Assembly (NCBI GenBank): GCA_021770065.1
Contig: JAETRR010000021.1
Span: 1 to 61,980 of the forward strand
Length of the DNA stretch: 61,980 nucleotides
Direction: 5' to 3'
Source of the DNA: Lachnoclostridium sp.
Lineage (GTDB): Bacteria > Bacillota > Clostridia > Lachnospirales > Lachnospiraceae
The position numbers and the translations under genes were made by a program. How positions within the stretch are numbered: position 1 is the stretch's first letter; each line of letters begins with the position of its first letter. The notes under the pieces were generated by a model. It had not been told where the DNA came from. It ran no database searches and saw only the letters and a list, made by a program, of their open reading frames with translations. This document shows positions 25,913-34,955 of this stretch, piece by piece.

Positions 25913-27079
25913 ATGAGTGAATATTTGGATTATGATGAGGCTGTTCAAATAATAAAAATAGCAATTTTGCAGAGTCAGTATGATGCGGCGAGAAGCGTAA
26001 ATGAAAAGCAGTTAATGCTTTATTACAATATCGGAAAGTATATTTCGTTAAATTCCAGAAATGGATACTGGGGAAAAGGGGCAATTAACACCATCAGTAT
26101 GCGGCTCGATAGGGAATTACCGGGACTTCGTGGATTTTCTCCCAGAAGTCTAAGGGATATGCGAAAATTTTATGAAGAATGGTCGTGCATAGAAGAAACG
26201 GAACAAAATAAGACGGTTGGACTGGAAGATAATTTGGCACCCACCGGTGCCAAATTAGAAAAAAGCGATAATATGACAATTTGGCACCCGTTGGTGCCAG
26301 AAAAGCTGACGGTTCCAGCAGAAGCATTTTTTTCTATTGGTTTTACGCATCATAGAACAATTATATCGAAAGTAAAAGATATGGACGAAAGACTTTTTTA
26401 TATCAAGCGTTGTGCTGAGGAAAAGTATAGTCGTGAAGCGCTGGCAAAAGCCATTGACAGGGACGATTACCATCATCAAGGACAAATGCCTAATAATTTT
26501 GTACAGACACTTCCGTCTGGACAGCAGGCTTTGCGAGCAATCAGTACCTTTAAGGATGAGTATTTGCTGGATTATATCAACGTAGAGGAATTGGATGTTC
26601 GTGATCGTGCAGATGTAGATGAGCGGGTAGTAGAAAATGCAATTGTTCATAATGTAAAGAATTTTATTCTGACATTTGGACGGGATTTTACGTTTGTGAG
26701 AAATCAGTTCCATTTAGATGCTTTTGGGGAAGACCAGTATATTGATCTTTTGTTTTTCAGCAGGGCATTGAATTGCCTCGTGGCGGTGGAATTGAAAAAC
26801 GGGAAATTTAAGCCTGCTTATCTCGGACAGTTATCGGGGTATCTAAGTGTATTAGACGAATTTGAAAGAAAACCACATGAGAATCCGTCTATCGGCATTA
26901 TTCTATGCAAGAATATGAATAAAGCTTTTGTCGATTTTGTAATTCGGGATTATACGAAGCCAATGGGAGTCGCTACTTATAAGACATCAAAAGATATGTC
27001 AGAGGAATTGATTGAAGCACTCCCGGATATTGACGATTTGAAGAAACTGCTGGATACGGAAGAAAGCGAGGAAAAGTAA
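25913..27079 (+). CDS. DUF1016/YhcG-family PD-(D/E)XK nuclease
   Basis: 388 residues. N-terminal DUF1016_N (about 5-95: LQSQYDAARSVNEKQLMLYYNIGKYIS) and C-terminal PDDEXK nuclease domain (about 215-370: LGRDFTFVRNQF...YIDLLFFSRALNCLVAVELKNGKFKPAYLGQL), with D, E and K of the catalytic core in place. The linker near residues 107-130 carries a palindromic DNA repeat. The stop overlaps the ATG of a broken methylase (TAATG), so it was an operon member of a restriction-type locus. Confidence 0.87.
   Translation: MSEYLDYDEAVQIIKIAILQSQYDAARSVNEKQLMLYYNIGKYISLNSRNGYWGKGAINTISMRLDRELPGLRGFSPRSLRDMRKFYEEWSCIEETEQNKTVGLEDNLAPTGAKLEKSDNMTIWHPLVPEKLTVPAEAFFSIGFTHHRTIISKVKDMDERLFYIKRCAEEKYSREALAKAIDRDDYHHQGQMPNNFVQTLPSGQQALRAISTFKDEYLLDYINVEELDVRDRADVDERVVENAIVHNVKNFILTFGRDFTFVRNQFHLDAFGEDQYIDLLFFSRALNCLVAVELKNGKFKPAYLGQLSGYLSVLDEFERKPHENPSIGIILCKNMNKAFVDFVIRDYTKPMGVATYKTSKDMSEELIEALPDIDDLKKLLDTEESEEK
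26231..26298 (+). repeat. Palindromic repeat pair inside the DUF1016 gene
   Basis: AATTTGGCACC-cacc-GGTGCCAAATT (26231-26256) has perfect 11-bp arms; a second copy, AATTTGGCACC...GGTGCC, occupies 26278-26298. The two copies are 47 nt apart and so are read in different frames (NLAPTGAKL and IWHPLVPE). This indicates duplication at DNA level, not of a protein motif. Confidence 0.75.
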
Positions 27080-27153
27080 TGAAATTTGATTTTGCAATAG
27101 GTAATCCGCCTTATTAGGATGAGTCTGTAGGAGATTATGGGTATATCAAATAA
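27079..27153 (+). pseudogene. N-terminal remnant of an Eco57I-type DNA methylase
   Basis: Starts with ATG overlapping the DUF1016 stop and encodes MKFDFAIGNPPY, the catalytic motif IV (NPPY) of N6-adenine methylases. A TAG follows, then DESVGDYGYIK and TAA. The family normally reads NPPYQDE, so the TAG is a one-base change from CAG. The remaining several hundred residues are missing. The locus cannot methylate DNA by itself. Confidence 0.85.
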
Positions 27154-27227
27154 TCAAAAGAAATAAATACTCGGCAGAGAATAAAAACTAAACAAAATTG
27201 ATTAGTGATTGGCGAATTTGAATGATT

Positions 27228-28700
27228 TTAAGTGGTTTGTGATTTTGTCCGCCATTTTCCGGTTCGATACTCGCTATAGGAGATTAGGAAGTTTACAAGC
27301 CATCCAAGAGGCACTGCATACCAGACCATTGCGATTCCGAATCGGGGTGCCATGGTGACAGCAAATATTACCCGAAGAGACAGATTGGCCAGGTTGGCTA
27401 TGGTAAACATCTTCATGTCGGCGGAACCCCTGAGAAGACCGTCCGTGCACATCTTAAGACCAATGAGGGCAAAGAAGAAGCCGATGAATCTTAAATAGCT
27501 GCTTCCGGTTTCCAGAGCAGCTTTTGTGCCGTCGCTTCCAAGGAAAGATGCAATGATAGAGGAATGGAATAGTTCCAGCACCAGGCAGAGAATGAGAGCG
27601 AAAAAGGCTGCAAGCTTTAAGGCGGAATGATAGCCTTTCACAACCCGCTCTTTTTGTTTTGCACCCAGATTCTGTGCAGTATAAGAGGACATGGCGTTGC
27701 CCAGAGCAGCCATGGGAACAATGCAGATACTTTCCACCCTCATGCCGGCGGAAAAGCCTGCCAGCATCTGAGGACCGAAGCTGTTGACTACGGACTGCAC
27801 CAGCATCATACCAATGGAGACCGTGGATTGTTGGAAGATAGAAGGCAGCGCCACACGGCACATAGTAAGGAGCTCCCCGAAACTGTAATATTTACGAATA
27901 AATCGTGAAATAGTTGAACTTTTATCCGGAATTATCTTCGGAATGTCAGCTTGTGAATTTGAACGAAAGCTTTGAGATGGCGGAATATCAACCTGTGCAC
28001 CTGCACCTAAGGAACTATTATTTTCCATAGAGGAGGCGGGATACGCCTGCAGCTCTTTCAGGAAAATCACAAAAGAAACAAGCGCAGAAATCCCCTGGGC
28101 AATAAGCGTAGCCCAGGCAACTCCGGCGATGCCAAGCCCTAAGGAACGTACCAGATAAATATCTAAAACAATGTTAAAGACAGAGGAAAAGATCAGCAGG
28201 TACAGAGGAATCCGGGAACGCCCCAGGGCATTGAACATGGAAGACAGCACATTGTACATAAAAAGAAAAGGCAGTCCCATGAAATAAATATCCAGATATT
28301 CCACGGCCATATCCAGAATATCCTCCGGTGTTTTCAGAAATATCATAAATTCCCGTCCAAGTAAAAGCCCAAGAGCTGCCAGAATCAGACTGACAGCCAG
28401 GAAAGAGAGAAGAGCCGTGGAGACGGACAGCTTCATACGCTTATATTCCTGGGCGCCGAAATAACGGCTGGTGAGAACGGAAGCCCCTACGCCGCCGCCG
28501 ATAGCGATACAGATAAATACGTTCGTAAGGGAGTAAGAAGCGCCCACAGCAGCCAGAGCATTTTCACTTACATAGCGCCCCACGACCATAGAGTCGGCCA
28601 TAGTATAAAACTGCTGAAACAGATTTCCAATAATCATAGGCAGTGCAAACAGAAATAACGCTCGCATAGGGCGTTCTTTTAACAGGTAATCTTTTTTCAT
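27228..28700 (-). CDS. MATE-family multidrug/cation exporter
   Basis: 490 residues from ATG 28700 (MKKDYLLKERPMRALFLFALP), preceded by GGGAACGGAG; the upstream extension to 28781 lacks such a site. Twelve membrane helices in two MatE halves (LPMIIGNLFQQFYTMADSMVVGRYV; later ALPSIFQQSTVSIGMMLVQ). The loop between the halves carries an unusual insert of about 55 residues, rich in Ser, Gln and Pro. Likely exports drugs or metabolites using Na+ or H+. Monocistronic. Confidence 0.92.
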   Translation of the reverse strand: MKKDYLLKERPMRALFLFALPMIIGNLFQQFYTMADSMVVGRYVSENALAAVGASYSLTNVFICIAIGGGVGASVLTSRYFGAQEYKRMKLSVSTALLSFLAVSLILAALGLLLGREFMIFLKTPEDILDMAVEYLDIYFMGLPFLFMYNVLSSMFNALGRSRIPLYLLIFSSVFNIVLDIYLVRSLGLGIAGVAWATLIAQGISALVSFVIFLKELQAYPASSMENNSSLGAGAQVDIPPSQSFRSNSQADIPKIIPDKSSTISRFIRKYYSFGELLTMCRVALPSIFQQSTVSIGMMLVQSVVNSFGPQMLAGFSAGMRVESICIVPMAALGNAMSSYTAQNLGAKQKERVVKGYHSALKLAAFFALILCLVLELFHSSIIASFLGSDGTKAALETGSSYLRFIGFFFALIGLKMCTDGLLRGSADMKMFTIANLANLSLRVIFAVTMAPRFGIAMVWYAVPLGWLVNFLISYSEYRTGKWRTKSQTT

Positions 28701-28957
28701 TGTAATATGCTCCGTTCCCTTCTTAAAGCTTATCGATTCATTGCCGTATTTAGAACCTTTGTCTCTTTTATCATATCCCAAACACAGCCGAATGTAACAT
28801 AGAAAAATAAATTTGTCAAAGTCTTAAATAACCGCACAAATTCAGGATGTCATACGTTATACTTTATGAATCGAAACCTACAGGATATTTTCACCTGTGA
28901 AAGGAAAACTGTATATACAAGCAATGCATTCGGATTCAGGAGGAGAAAGGAGGGCCT

Positions 28958-29401
28958 ATGTCAGCAGATCTGGAAGAACAGTACAACAAAATCTACCGCT
29001 ACTGTTATATGAAGCTGGGACACCGGCAGACGGCGGAGGATCTGACGCAGGAAACCTTTCTCCGATTCTTTGCAGACAGGCGTTATCGGGATATGGGAAG
29101 AGAATTGGCCTATCTCTATACCATAGCTAGAAATCAATGTATTGATTATTATCGAAAACAGAAGCCTCTGGCAATGCCGCAAGAATTGTTCGGGGGTTCG
29201 GAGGAGGATGAGCTTCTGATTTCCTTTGCATTGCAGGAGGCAGTGAAAAAATTGTCTCCGGAAGATCAGGAGTTGATTTTTCTGAAATATGTCAACGAGC
29301 TGAGTGCGGCTGAGATTGGGAAGATTCTGGGGTGGTCACGGTTTGCGGTGTACCGCAGGCTGAAAAGCTGCCTGAAACGTCTGAAGCAATTGCTGGAGTA
29401 G
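28958..29401 (+). CDS. ECF-type RNA polymerase sigma factor
   Basis: 147 residues. Region 2 (about 5-65: YRYCYMKLGHRQTAEDLTQETFLRFF, AYLYTIARNQCIDYYRK) and region 4 (about 90-145: LSPEDQELIFLKYVNELSAAEIGKILGWSRFAVYRRL). GGAGGG precedes the ATG. It sits upstream of an unknown membrane protein and an ABC exporter and may direct their transcription. No recognisable anti-sigma factor is adjacent; the six-TM protein at 29454 is the only candidate. Confidence 0.9.
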   Translation: MSADLEEQYNKIYRYCYMKLGHRQTAEDLTQETFLRFFADRRYRDMGRELAYLYTIARNQCIDYYRKQKPLAMPQELFGGSEEDELLISFALQEAVKKLSPEDQELIFLKYVNELSAAEIGKILGWSRFAVYRRLKSCLKRLKQLLE

Positions 29402-29420
29402 TTCCGGCTAATGCCGGACA

Positions 29421-29448
29421 GGATATTACGGAACTTTTAATAGGAGGG
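29421..29448 (+). repeat. Hairpin-leader repeat, short copy
   Basis: GGATATTACGGAACTT-TTAATAGGAGGG directly precedes the TTG start at 29454 and provides its RBS. The upstream AGTTCCG (29398-29404) can pair with CGGAACT (29429-29435), enclosing the box in a small hairpin. Same 3' box as at 21825, 35538, 37663 and 40508. Confidence 0.7.
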
Positions 29449-29453
29449 ATCAT

Positions 29454-30182
29454 TTGAATAGAAAATTGCAAAAGGATTTAAAAAATTTATATCCGGCGCC
29501 GCCCCCTTTAGAACGGGATCGCTTTTTACAAAGCATTCAGGAACCGGAGCTGTCTTTCGGGCAGTTTCTTTGGAGACAGGCCGGTTACATTCAAAAAGGA
29601 AATTGGTTTTTAGCAGCAGGCCTTTTGGTTTTATCAGCTCTAAGCAGTCGCTGCGGGAATGGAACGACGCTTCAAATTCTTGCAGCCTGTACGCCTTTTC
29701 TGGCGCTTATGACAGCGGCGGAAGGCAGCCGTTCCGTCCGTTTTGGCATGGAGGAATTGGAACTTTCCAGCCGTTTTCCCTTGAAAATCGTTGTGGCAGC
29801 AAGGCTTGGGATACTTGGCCTTGGAAATCTGTTTTTATTGGGGGGAGTTACGCCATTGGTACTCTTAGGAGAGGGAAGCTCTCTGCCCGGCTCCGCAGTT
29901 TCTCTGCTTTTGCCCTATCTTCTGACAGCATTTTTAAACCTATGGATAGTACGAACTTATCAGGGAAGCAGCGGACTGTACTTATGTATGGGAATCACGG
30001 TGCTGGTTAGTGGATTATGCCTGCTTTTGGGAAAACAAGGGACATTTTATGGTGGACTGATGCCGGACTTGGCACAAAATTTCATTCTGACAGCCTGCAC
30101 CCTTTTCTTTGCTGTCCTTACCGGATGTGAATATCTAAAAACAATCAGACAATCGGAGGAATACAGATGGAGCTTACAATAG
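29454..30182 (+). CDS. Six-TM membrane protein of an ECF/ABC operon
   Basis: 242 residues, TTG start with AGGAGGG 6 nt upstream. A short cytoplasmic N-terminus with PPPLERDRFLQ, then about six hydrophobic segments from residue 45 to 235. No catalytic motif and no recognised family. The 3' end overlaps the ABC ATPase by 16 nt. It could be an ABC subunit or a membrane anti-sigma protein for the preceding ECF factor; neither is established. Confidence 0.72.
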   Translation: MNRKLQKDLKNLYPAPPPLERDRFLQSIQEPELSFGQFLWRQAGYIQKGNWFLAAGLLVLSALSSRCGNGTTLQILAACTPFLALMTAAEGSRSVRFGMEELELSSRFPLKIVVAARLGILGLGNLFLLGGVTPLVLLGEGSSLPGSAVSLLLPYLLTAFLNLWIVRTYQGSSGLYLCMGITVLVSGLCLLLGKQGTFYGGLMPDLAQNFILTACTLFFAVLTGCEYLKTIRQSEEYRWSLQ

Positions 30183-30877
30183 ACCGTTTGACAAAACAGT
30201 ATAAAAATAAAATTGCGGTAGATCGGGTTTCCTTACATCTAAAGTCCGGAGTGTGCGGCCTTCTCGGAGCCAACGGTGCCGGAAAGACGACCCTGATGCG
30301 TATGATTTGCGGTGTATTAAAGCCCACAGGGGGAACGGTCTCTTTTGAGGGCAGTGATGCATCAACGGAAGAATACCGCAAAAATTTAGGGTATCTGCCG
30401 CAGGACTTTGGTTATTACCCTGGTTTTACCGGTCTGGAGTTTCTGGATTACATGGCACTTTTGAAAGGGCTTCCCAGGAGTGCTGCAAAAAAACGCAGTC
30501 AGGAGCTTTTGGAGCTGGTAGGGCTGAATAATGATGGCAAAAAAAAGATTAAAACATATTCCGGCGGAATGAAACAGCGCCTTGGGATCGCCCAGGCCAT
30601 ACTAAACCGGCCGAAGCTTCTTGTTTTAGATGAACCTACGGCTGGTTTGGATCCGAAAGAAAGAGTACGTTTTCGGGAGCTGATTGAGGATCTGGGAAAG
30701 GAGAATATTGTTCTTCTTTCAACCCACATCGTATCAGATATTGAACAGGCGGCGGACAGGATTCTTATGATGAAGAATGGACAGATTATATTTGACGGAT
30801 CTCAGAGTGATGTAGAGGGACGGTTAGAGAACTTTTATATGAAACAGTTTGGAGAGGAGGAAGCAAGGGATGAGTAA
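30167..30877 (+). CDS. ABC transporter ATP-binding protein (exporter type)
   Basis: 236 residues. Walker A GANGAGKTT near 38, Q-loop LPQDFGYYPGFT, signature YSGGMKQRL near 130 and Walker B LLVLDEPTAGLD near 150: complete and of the multidrug/bacitracin-type exporter class. Starts inside the preceding gene and overlaps the permease by 8 nt (ATGAGTAA), so all three are coupled. Powers the 399-residue permease that follows. Confidence 0.92.
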   Translation: MELTIDRLTKQYKNKIAVDRVSLHLKSGVCGLLGANGAGKTTLMRMICGVLKPTGGTVSFEGSDASTEEYRKNLGYLPQDFGYYPGFTGLEFLDYMALLKGLPRSAAKKRSQELLELVGLNNDGKKKIKTYSGGMKQRLGIAQAILNRPKLLVLDEPTAGLDPKERVRFRELIEDLGKENIVLLSTHIVSDIEQAADRILMMKNGQIIFDGSQSDVEGRLENFYMKQFGEEEARDE

Positions 30878-32069
30878 TAATTTCCGGTCATTGGTTATTT
30901 ATGAATACCGCAAGCTTTTCCGGCGCAAAATCGTTTGGATTACTCTTGCGGTTATGACAGCAGTCTGTATCTTTGCGGGCTGCAGCCGTCTTTTGGGAAA
31001 TAACTATGTAGAGGGACAAATCTATGAGAGTCACAAAGAGGCTTTGGGGAAAGATATTGCTTTTGCAAAAGCACTTTCCGGAAGATTCTTGGATGATACC
31101 CTTTTAAGGGAAATGCAGGAGGGCTATTCAAAAGTGCCGGATATTCCTTTGGCCGGGGCTTCCGGGGAATATGAAAACTATGCCAGACCCTATAAGAAAG
31201 TTTGGGAATTTGCTTACTATATTGTGGGGAATCCTGCCTGTACATCTGTCACAGAGGAAGATCTGTATCGGGCAAGAGAAAATGAATTAGAGAAAAGCTT
31301 TAAAGAGCAGAAGCTTAGCGAGGAAGAGAAAGAATTTTTGAGAGCTTCAGACAATAAGATAGAAAAGCCCTTTGTCTATACTTACTGCGAGGGGTGGGAA
31401 GTATTAAACAGGATGATGAATACTCTGTGTGTGCTGCAGCTATTGTTAATTGCAATCTGTATTCCGCCTATTTTTGCGGAAGAACACAGCCAGAGAACCG
31501 ATCAGCTGATTCAATGTACTTGCTTTGGAAAAAGACCCCTTTATCTGGCAAAGCTTTTGGTGGGGGTTACCTGTTCTGCGGCTTCCATGCTTCTGCTTGG
31601 ACTGGCAATTATGATTCCGCTTTTTTGCATTTACGGGACGGAAGGAGCAGGAGCGATATTGCAGCTTATTAATTATAAGTATGTTTGGCCTTTGACTGTG
31701 GGCGAGGCGGCATTGATTCTGTTTGGATTGCTATTGACAGCGGCTTTGCTTCGCACGGTGCTGGCCATGCTGATGGCAGAGTATTTTCGCAGCAGCACGA
31801 TTCCTCTGGCATTCATGACAGGCTTTCTGATATTCTCCATGCTTTTTCAGATTCCGGATGAATACCTGCTGCTGTCCCGGATTTGGGATACGTTTCCGAT
31901 AAATCTGGTGTCTGTATGGGGAGCTTTTGAGAACCGGTTGTATCCGTTCTTCGGAGGGTTTTTGACCGCCTGGCAGGCAGTTCCCTGGATTTATCTGCTG
32001 CTGAGCGCGGGAGCTGCTGCTTTGTGTCTTCGGCGGTATGAGGGGTTTCAGGCGGACAGATCTTTTTAA
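30870..32069 (+). CDS. ABC transporter permease (ABC-2 type)
   Basis: 399 residues from ATG 30870, which overlaps the ATPase stop; GGAGG lies at 30854-30858. One N-terminal TM (about 20-40), a large extracytoplasmic region of about 150 residues, then about five TM segments (190-395). This layout is typical of ABC-2 exporters of peptides or lipids. The substrate is unknown; the ECF sigma factor upstream suggests induction by envelope stress. Confidence 0.82.
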   Translation: MSNNFRSLVIYEYRKLFRRKIVWITLAVMTAVCIFAGCSRLLGNNYVEGQIYESHKEALGKDIAFAKALSGRFLDDTLLREMQEGYSKVPDIPLAGASGEYENYARPYKKVWEFAYYIVGNPACTSVTEEDLYRARENELEKSFKEQKLSEEEKEFLRASDNKIEKPFVYTYCEGWEVLNRMMNTLCVLQLLLIAICIPPIFAEEHSQRTDQLIQCTCFGKRPLYLAKLLVGVTCSAASMLLLGLAIMIPLFCIYGTEGAGAILQLINYKYVWPLTVGEAALILFGLLLTAALLRTVLAMLMAEYFRSSTIPLAFMTGFLIFSMLFQIPDEYLLLSRIWDTFPINLVSVWGAFENRLYPFFGGFLTAWQAVPWIYLLLSAGAAALCLRRYEGFQADRSF

Positions 32070-32095
32070 TGGAAAGCTTTAAATATGCAAAATAT

Positions 32096-32188
32096 TTAGC
32101 TTCGGTCGCTTCTTTGTATGATTCCATATCCAATGGAATATGGCCCGGCATGTACGCCGATGGTGGCACCGATTCGGCAGAGGTGGAA
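32096..32188 (-). pseudogene. C-terminal remnant of a DegV-family fatty-acid-binding protein
   Basis: On the minus strand this encodes FHLCRIGATIGVHAGPYSIG followed by YGIIQRSDRS and stop. VGxxIGxHxGPGxxG is the C-terminal signature of DegV proteins. The rest of the gene is absent; upstream sequence is occupied by the SRAP gene on the other strand. It marks a deletion between the ABC permease and the SRAP gene. Confidence 0.55.
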
Positions 32189-32239
32189 AGGGGGAAGAAT
32201 ACGTAGTAAAATAGAGAAAAAGTATCCGGGAGAGAGTTT

Positions 32240-32845
32240 ATGTGCGGCAGATATTATGTAGATGACGAGACAGCCAGAGAGATTGAAAAGCTGGTCCGGC
32301 AGATGAGTGAAAAGCAAAGACAGGAGTCCATAAAGGTCATAGGCAGAATAACGGCAGGAGATATCCATCCGGGCAAAGACGCACCGGTTCTGTCAGGAGA
32401 AAGCAGATCCATATCCTGCGGCTGGCAGCACTGGGGCTTTCCGGGTTTTCAGGGGAAGAAGCTTATCTTTAATGCCAGATGTGAGTCCGTACTGGAAAAG
32501 CCGCTGTTTCGGGACAGTGTTCTTCACAGACGCATTGTAATTCCGGCATCCTGGTTTTATGAATGGAATTCCGCAAAGGAAAAGAACGTATTTCGCAGAA
32601 AAGGTATGCCGGTGCTGTTTATGGCAGGCTTCAGCAGGCAGTATGAAGACGGAGAACATTTTGTGATCCTTACGACAGCGGCAAATGCTTCTATGAAGCC
32701 GGTACATGACCGGATGCCCCTGATTCTGGAACGGGAGGAGATCGCACAATGGATACTGGACAACGCAAAGACGGAAAGCATCCTGCATAAAATTCCCTGC
32801 CTGCTGGAACGGAAAACAGATTATGAGCAGATAAGCCTGTTTTAA
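32240..32845 (+). CDS. SRAP-family (YedK/HMCES) abasic-site protein
   Basis: 201 residues. Starts MCGRYYV: after Met removal Cys2 is the nucleophile that cross-links to abasic sites in single-stranded DNA and shields them. Other SRAP residues visible: NARCESV, PASWFYEW, and HDRMPLIL with the catalytic His. Protects replication forks. A terminator follows at 32919-32962. Context gives no further partner. Confidence 0.95.
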   Translation: MCGRYYVDDETAREIEKLVRQMSEKQRQESIKVIGRITAGDIHPGKDAPVLSGESRSISCGWQHWGFPGFQGKKLIFNARCESVLEKPLFRDSVLHRRIVIPASWFYEWNSAKEKNVFRRKGMPVLFMAGFSRQYEDGEHFVILTTAANASMKPVHDRMPLILEREEIAQWILDNAKTESILHKIPCLLERKTDYEQISLF

Positions 32846-32918
32846 GCTATATACTTTTGGAACAGATCGTCCTGACCGGAAAGATTGTGCCGGAGCAGTA
32901 TTTGCAAGTCTTATAAAG

Positions 32919-32962
32919 ATGGGGAGATGCAATTCCTGAGAATTACGTCTCCTCATTTTTTT
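32919..32962 (+). terminator. Intrinsic terminator after SRAP gene
   Basis: ATGGGGAGATG (32919-32929) pairs with CGTCTCCTCAT (32946-32956), one mismatch, followed by seven T. Separates the SRAP gene from the PTS regulator. Confidence 0.85.
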
Positions 32963-32994
32963 GCGTGTGCCCGGCGTAAAAATGCCACGTACTT

Positions 32995-33013
32995 TTTCCT
33001 AACTGTTAGGAAA
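32995..33013. promoter_or_regulatory. Palindromic site upstream of the PRD regulator
   Basis: TTTCCTAAC-T-GTTAGGAAA, perfect 9-bp arms, lies 29 nt before the regulator ATG and overlaps the probable promoter region. Suitable as a dimeric operator, possibly for autoregulation by the PRD protein. No T tract or large loop, so not a terminator. Confidence 0.6.
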
Positions 33014-33041
33014 TTGTCTGGAAAATAAAGGAGGTGATGTT

Positions 33042-34946
33042 ATGTATAATAAAATCATGCAAATGAGACAGAAAAAAATTCTTGAAATTTTAAAAGAGAA
33101 AAAGGGCTGGATCACAGGAAAAGAGCTGTCAACGATTCTCAGCGTTTCGGATCGGACCATCCGCAGCGATATGGAGCAGCTGGGAAAGGCCTATAAGGGC
33201 ATTATCGAATCCAGCGTGCGCTACGGCTATCGGATCAATGGGGATGTTTCGGAGAAAAGCGACCTGGAGCAAAGGGAGCATATTCCCCAGACCTCCGAGG
33301 AACGGTGCAAATATATCATCGAAAAGCTGCTTTTCAACAAACGGAAACTGAACATTTTTGATCTCCAGTATGACATTTATGTGAGCGAATTTACCATCAA
33401 AAATGACATGAAAAAGATTTCCGAAATGCTGGAAAAGTACGACGGCGTGGAACTGGTCAAGACAGGCAGTTACATTTATCTAAAAGGGAGTGAGGAAAGC
33501 AAACGGTTTGTTTACAAGGACTTACTAGCCAATGAGACCAGAGGAAACTTCATCAATCTTAATAAAATTGATGAACTTTTCCCGAATTTTGATCTGATAA
33601 GGGTAAAAAATATTCTGGAGGAAATTCTGGAAAAATACAGCTACCGGGTGCGCGAGGAAACTTTCCCCATGCTAATGATACACGTAGGCGTGTCCATTCA
33701 GAGAATGATGAACTACAACTACGTGGAGACTAACCGCTACCGCTGCGAGATAAGGGACACCCTGGAATATAAGATTGCCATGGAATTTTTTACAAGAGTT
33801 ACCTCATCCCTTTCCTTTGATTTAAACGAGAACGAGGTAGTCTTATTTGCAAATCTGCTCATAGGCAGGCAGAGGAGCATACTGTTTGAGAACGAGGATT
33901 ATCTGGTGCAGGCGGAAGAGCTGATGCTGAAAATTGTGAGCATGGCCAGGCAGAGATATGATATAGATTTTTCGGCGGATATGCTTTTTAAGGACGGCCT
34001 TGTCCTGCACCTGCAGAATCTTTTGGAGCGTATACAGCTGGGCGTAGCTGTCTCCAATATCTGTCTGGCGGAAATCAAAAGAACCTACCCTCTGGTGTTT
34101 GAGATGAGTGTATTCATCGGCCATATTATTGAGGAATACACGGAAACCTCCATTTCGGAGGATGAAATCGGCTTCCTGGCCATTCATCTCGGCGCGGCCT
34201 ACGACCGGCTGAACATCAAATACTACTACCATGTGGTTTTGATTCAGCCAAACAGCAATGCCATGTCGGGGGCATGCAGTGATAAGATCCTGGAGCGCTT
34301 TGGGGAACGGATCGTCATTGACACCATACTGGCCTACTATGAGGCGCCGGTGATTGAAGACCTTCACCCGGATTTGATTATCTCCACGATACCGCTGACC
34401 CACAGGCTGGATATTCCCACCATTGTCATAAGCATGTTTGTGAATACCAGTGATGAGTACAAGATTTTCAAGGCGATCACAGATTTGGATAAGCGGCATT
34501 ATAAAACGGAATTTGACAATTTTATCAAATGCCTGATTCTGGAGGAGTACTACTATTACAATCTGGAGTGCGACACTTATGAGGATGTAATCAACTATAT
34601 GTGCGACCGGATGTACGAAGGCGGACGAGTGGACGAAACGTTCAAGGAATCCACCTTTGACCGGGAAAAAATGGCGTACACCTCATTCAGCTACGGCTAT
34701 GCCATTCCCCACGCATTGAACTACTCGGCCATTCAATCCACTATGAGTATTGCCATTTTAAAAAAGCCGGTTCAGTGGGGAGATTACCAGGTACATATGG
34801 TGCTGCTGCTGGCTATCCGGGACGACGAGAAGGAACTTCTCAAGATTTTCTTCGACTGGTTTGGAAATATCTGCGACGACACACTGCTTCTGTCCAGAGT
34901 CCGGGAGGCGAAAACAGCCGGGGATTTTGTGGAGATGATAGAATAG
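33042..34946 (+). CDS. PRD-domain transcriptional activator with PTS EIIB/EIIA-like domains (LicR/MtlR type)
   Basis: 634 residues. HTH_11 (about 8-60: WITGKELSTILSVSDRTIRSD), a second Mga-like HTH (about 95-150), PRD1 (His in MLMIHVGVSIQR), PRD2 (His in FLAIHLGAAYDR), a degenerate EIIB-like stretch (VVLIQPNSNAMSG) and a C-terminal EIIA domain (AIPHALN active His). Phosphorylation by HPr and EIIB tunes such activators. It should control the PTS operon that follows. Confidence 0.92.
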   Translation: MYNKIMQMRQKKILEILKEKKGWITGKELSTILSVSDRTIRSDMEQLGKAYKGIIESSVRYGYRINGDVSEKSDLEQREHIPQTSEERCKYIIEKLLFNKRKLNIFDLQYDIYVSEFTIKNDMKKISEMLEKYDGVELVKTGSYIYLKGSEESKRFVYKDLLANETRGNFINLNKIDELFPNFDLIRVKNILEEILEKYSYRVREETFPMLMIHVGVSIQRMMNYNYVETNRYRCEIRDTLEYKIAMEFFTRVTSSLSFDLNENEVVLFANLLIGRQRSILFENEDYLVQAEELMLKIVSMARQRYDIDFSADMLFKDGLVLHLQNLLERIQLGVAVSNICLAEIKRTYPLVFEMSVFIGHIIEEYTETSISEDEIGFLAIHLGAAYDRLNIKYYYHVVLIQPNSNAMSGACSDKILERFGERIVIDTILAYYEAPVIEDLHPDLIISTIPLTHRLDIPTIVISMFVNTSDEYKIFKAITDLDKRHYKTEFDNFIKCLILEEYYYYNLECDTYEDVINYMCDRMYEGGRVDETFKESTFDREKMAYTSFSYGYAIPHALNYSAIQSTMSIAILKKPVQWGDYQVHMVLLLAIRDDEKELLKIFFDWFGNICDDTLLLSRVREAKTAGDFVEMIE

Positions 34947-34955
34947 GAGGGCGGT

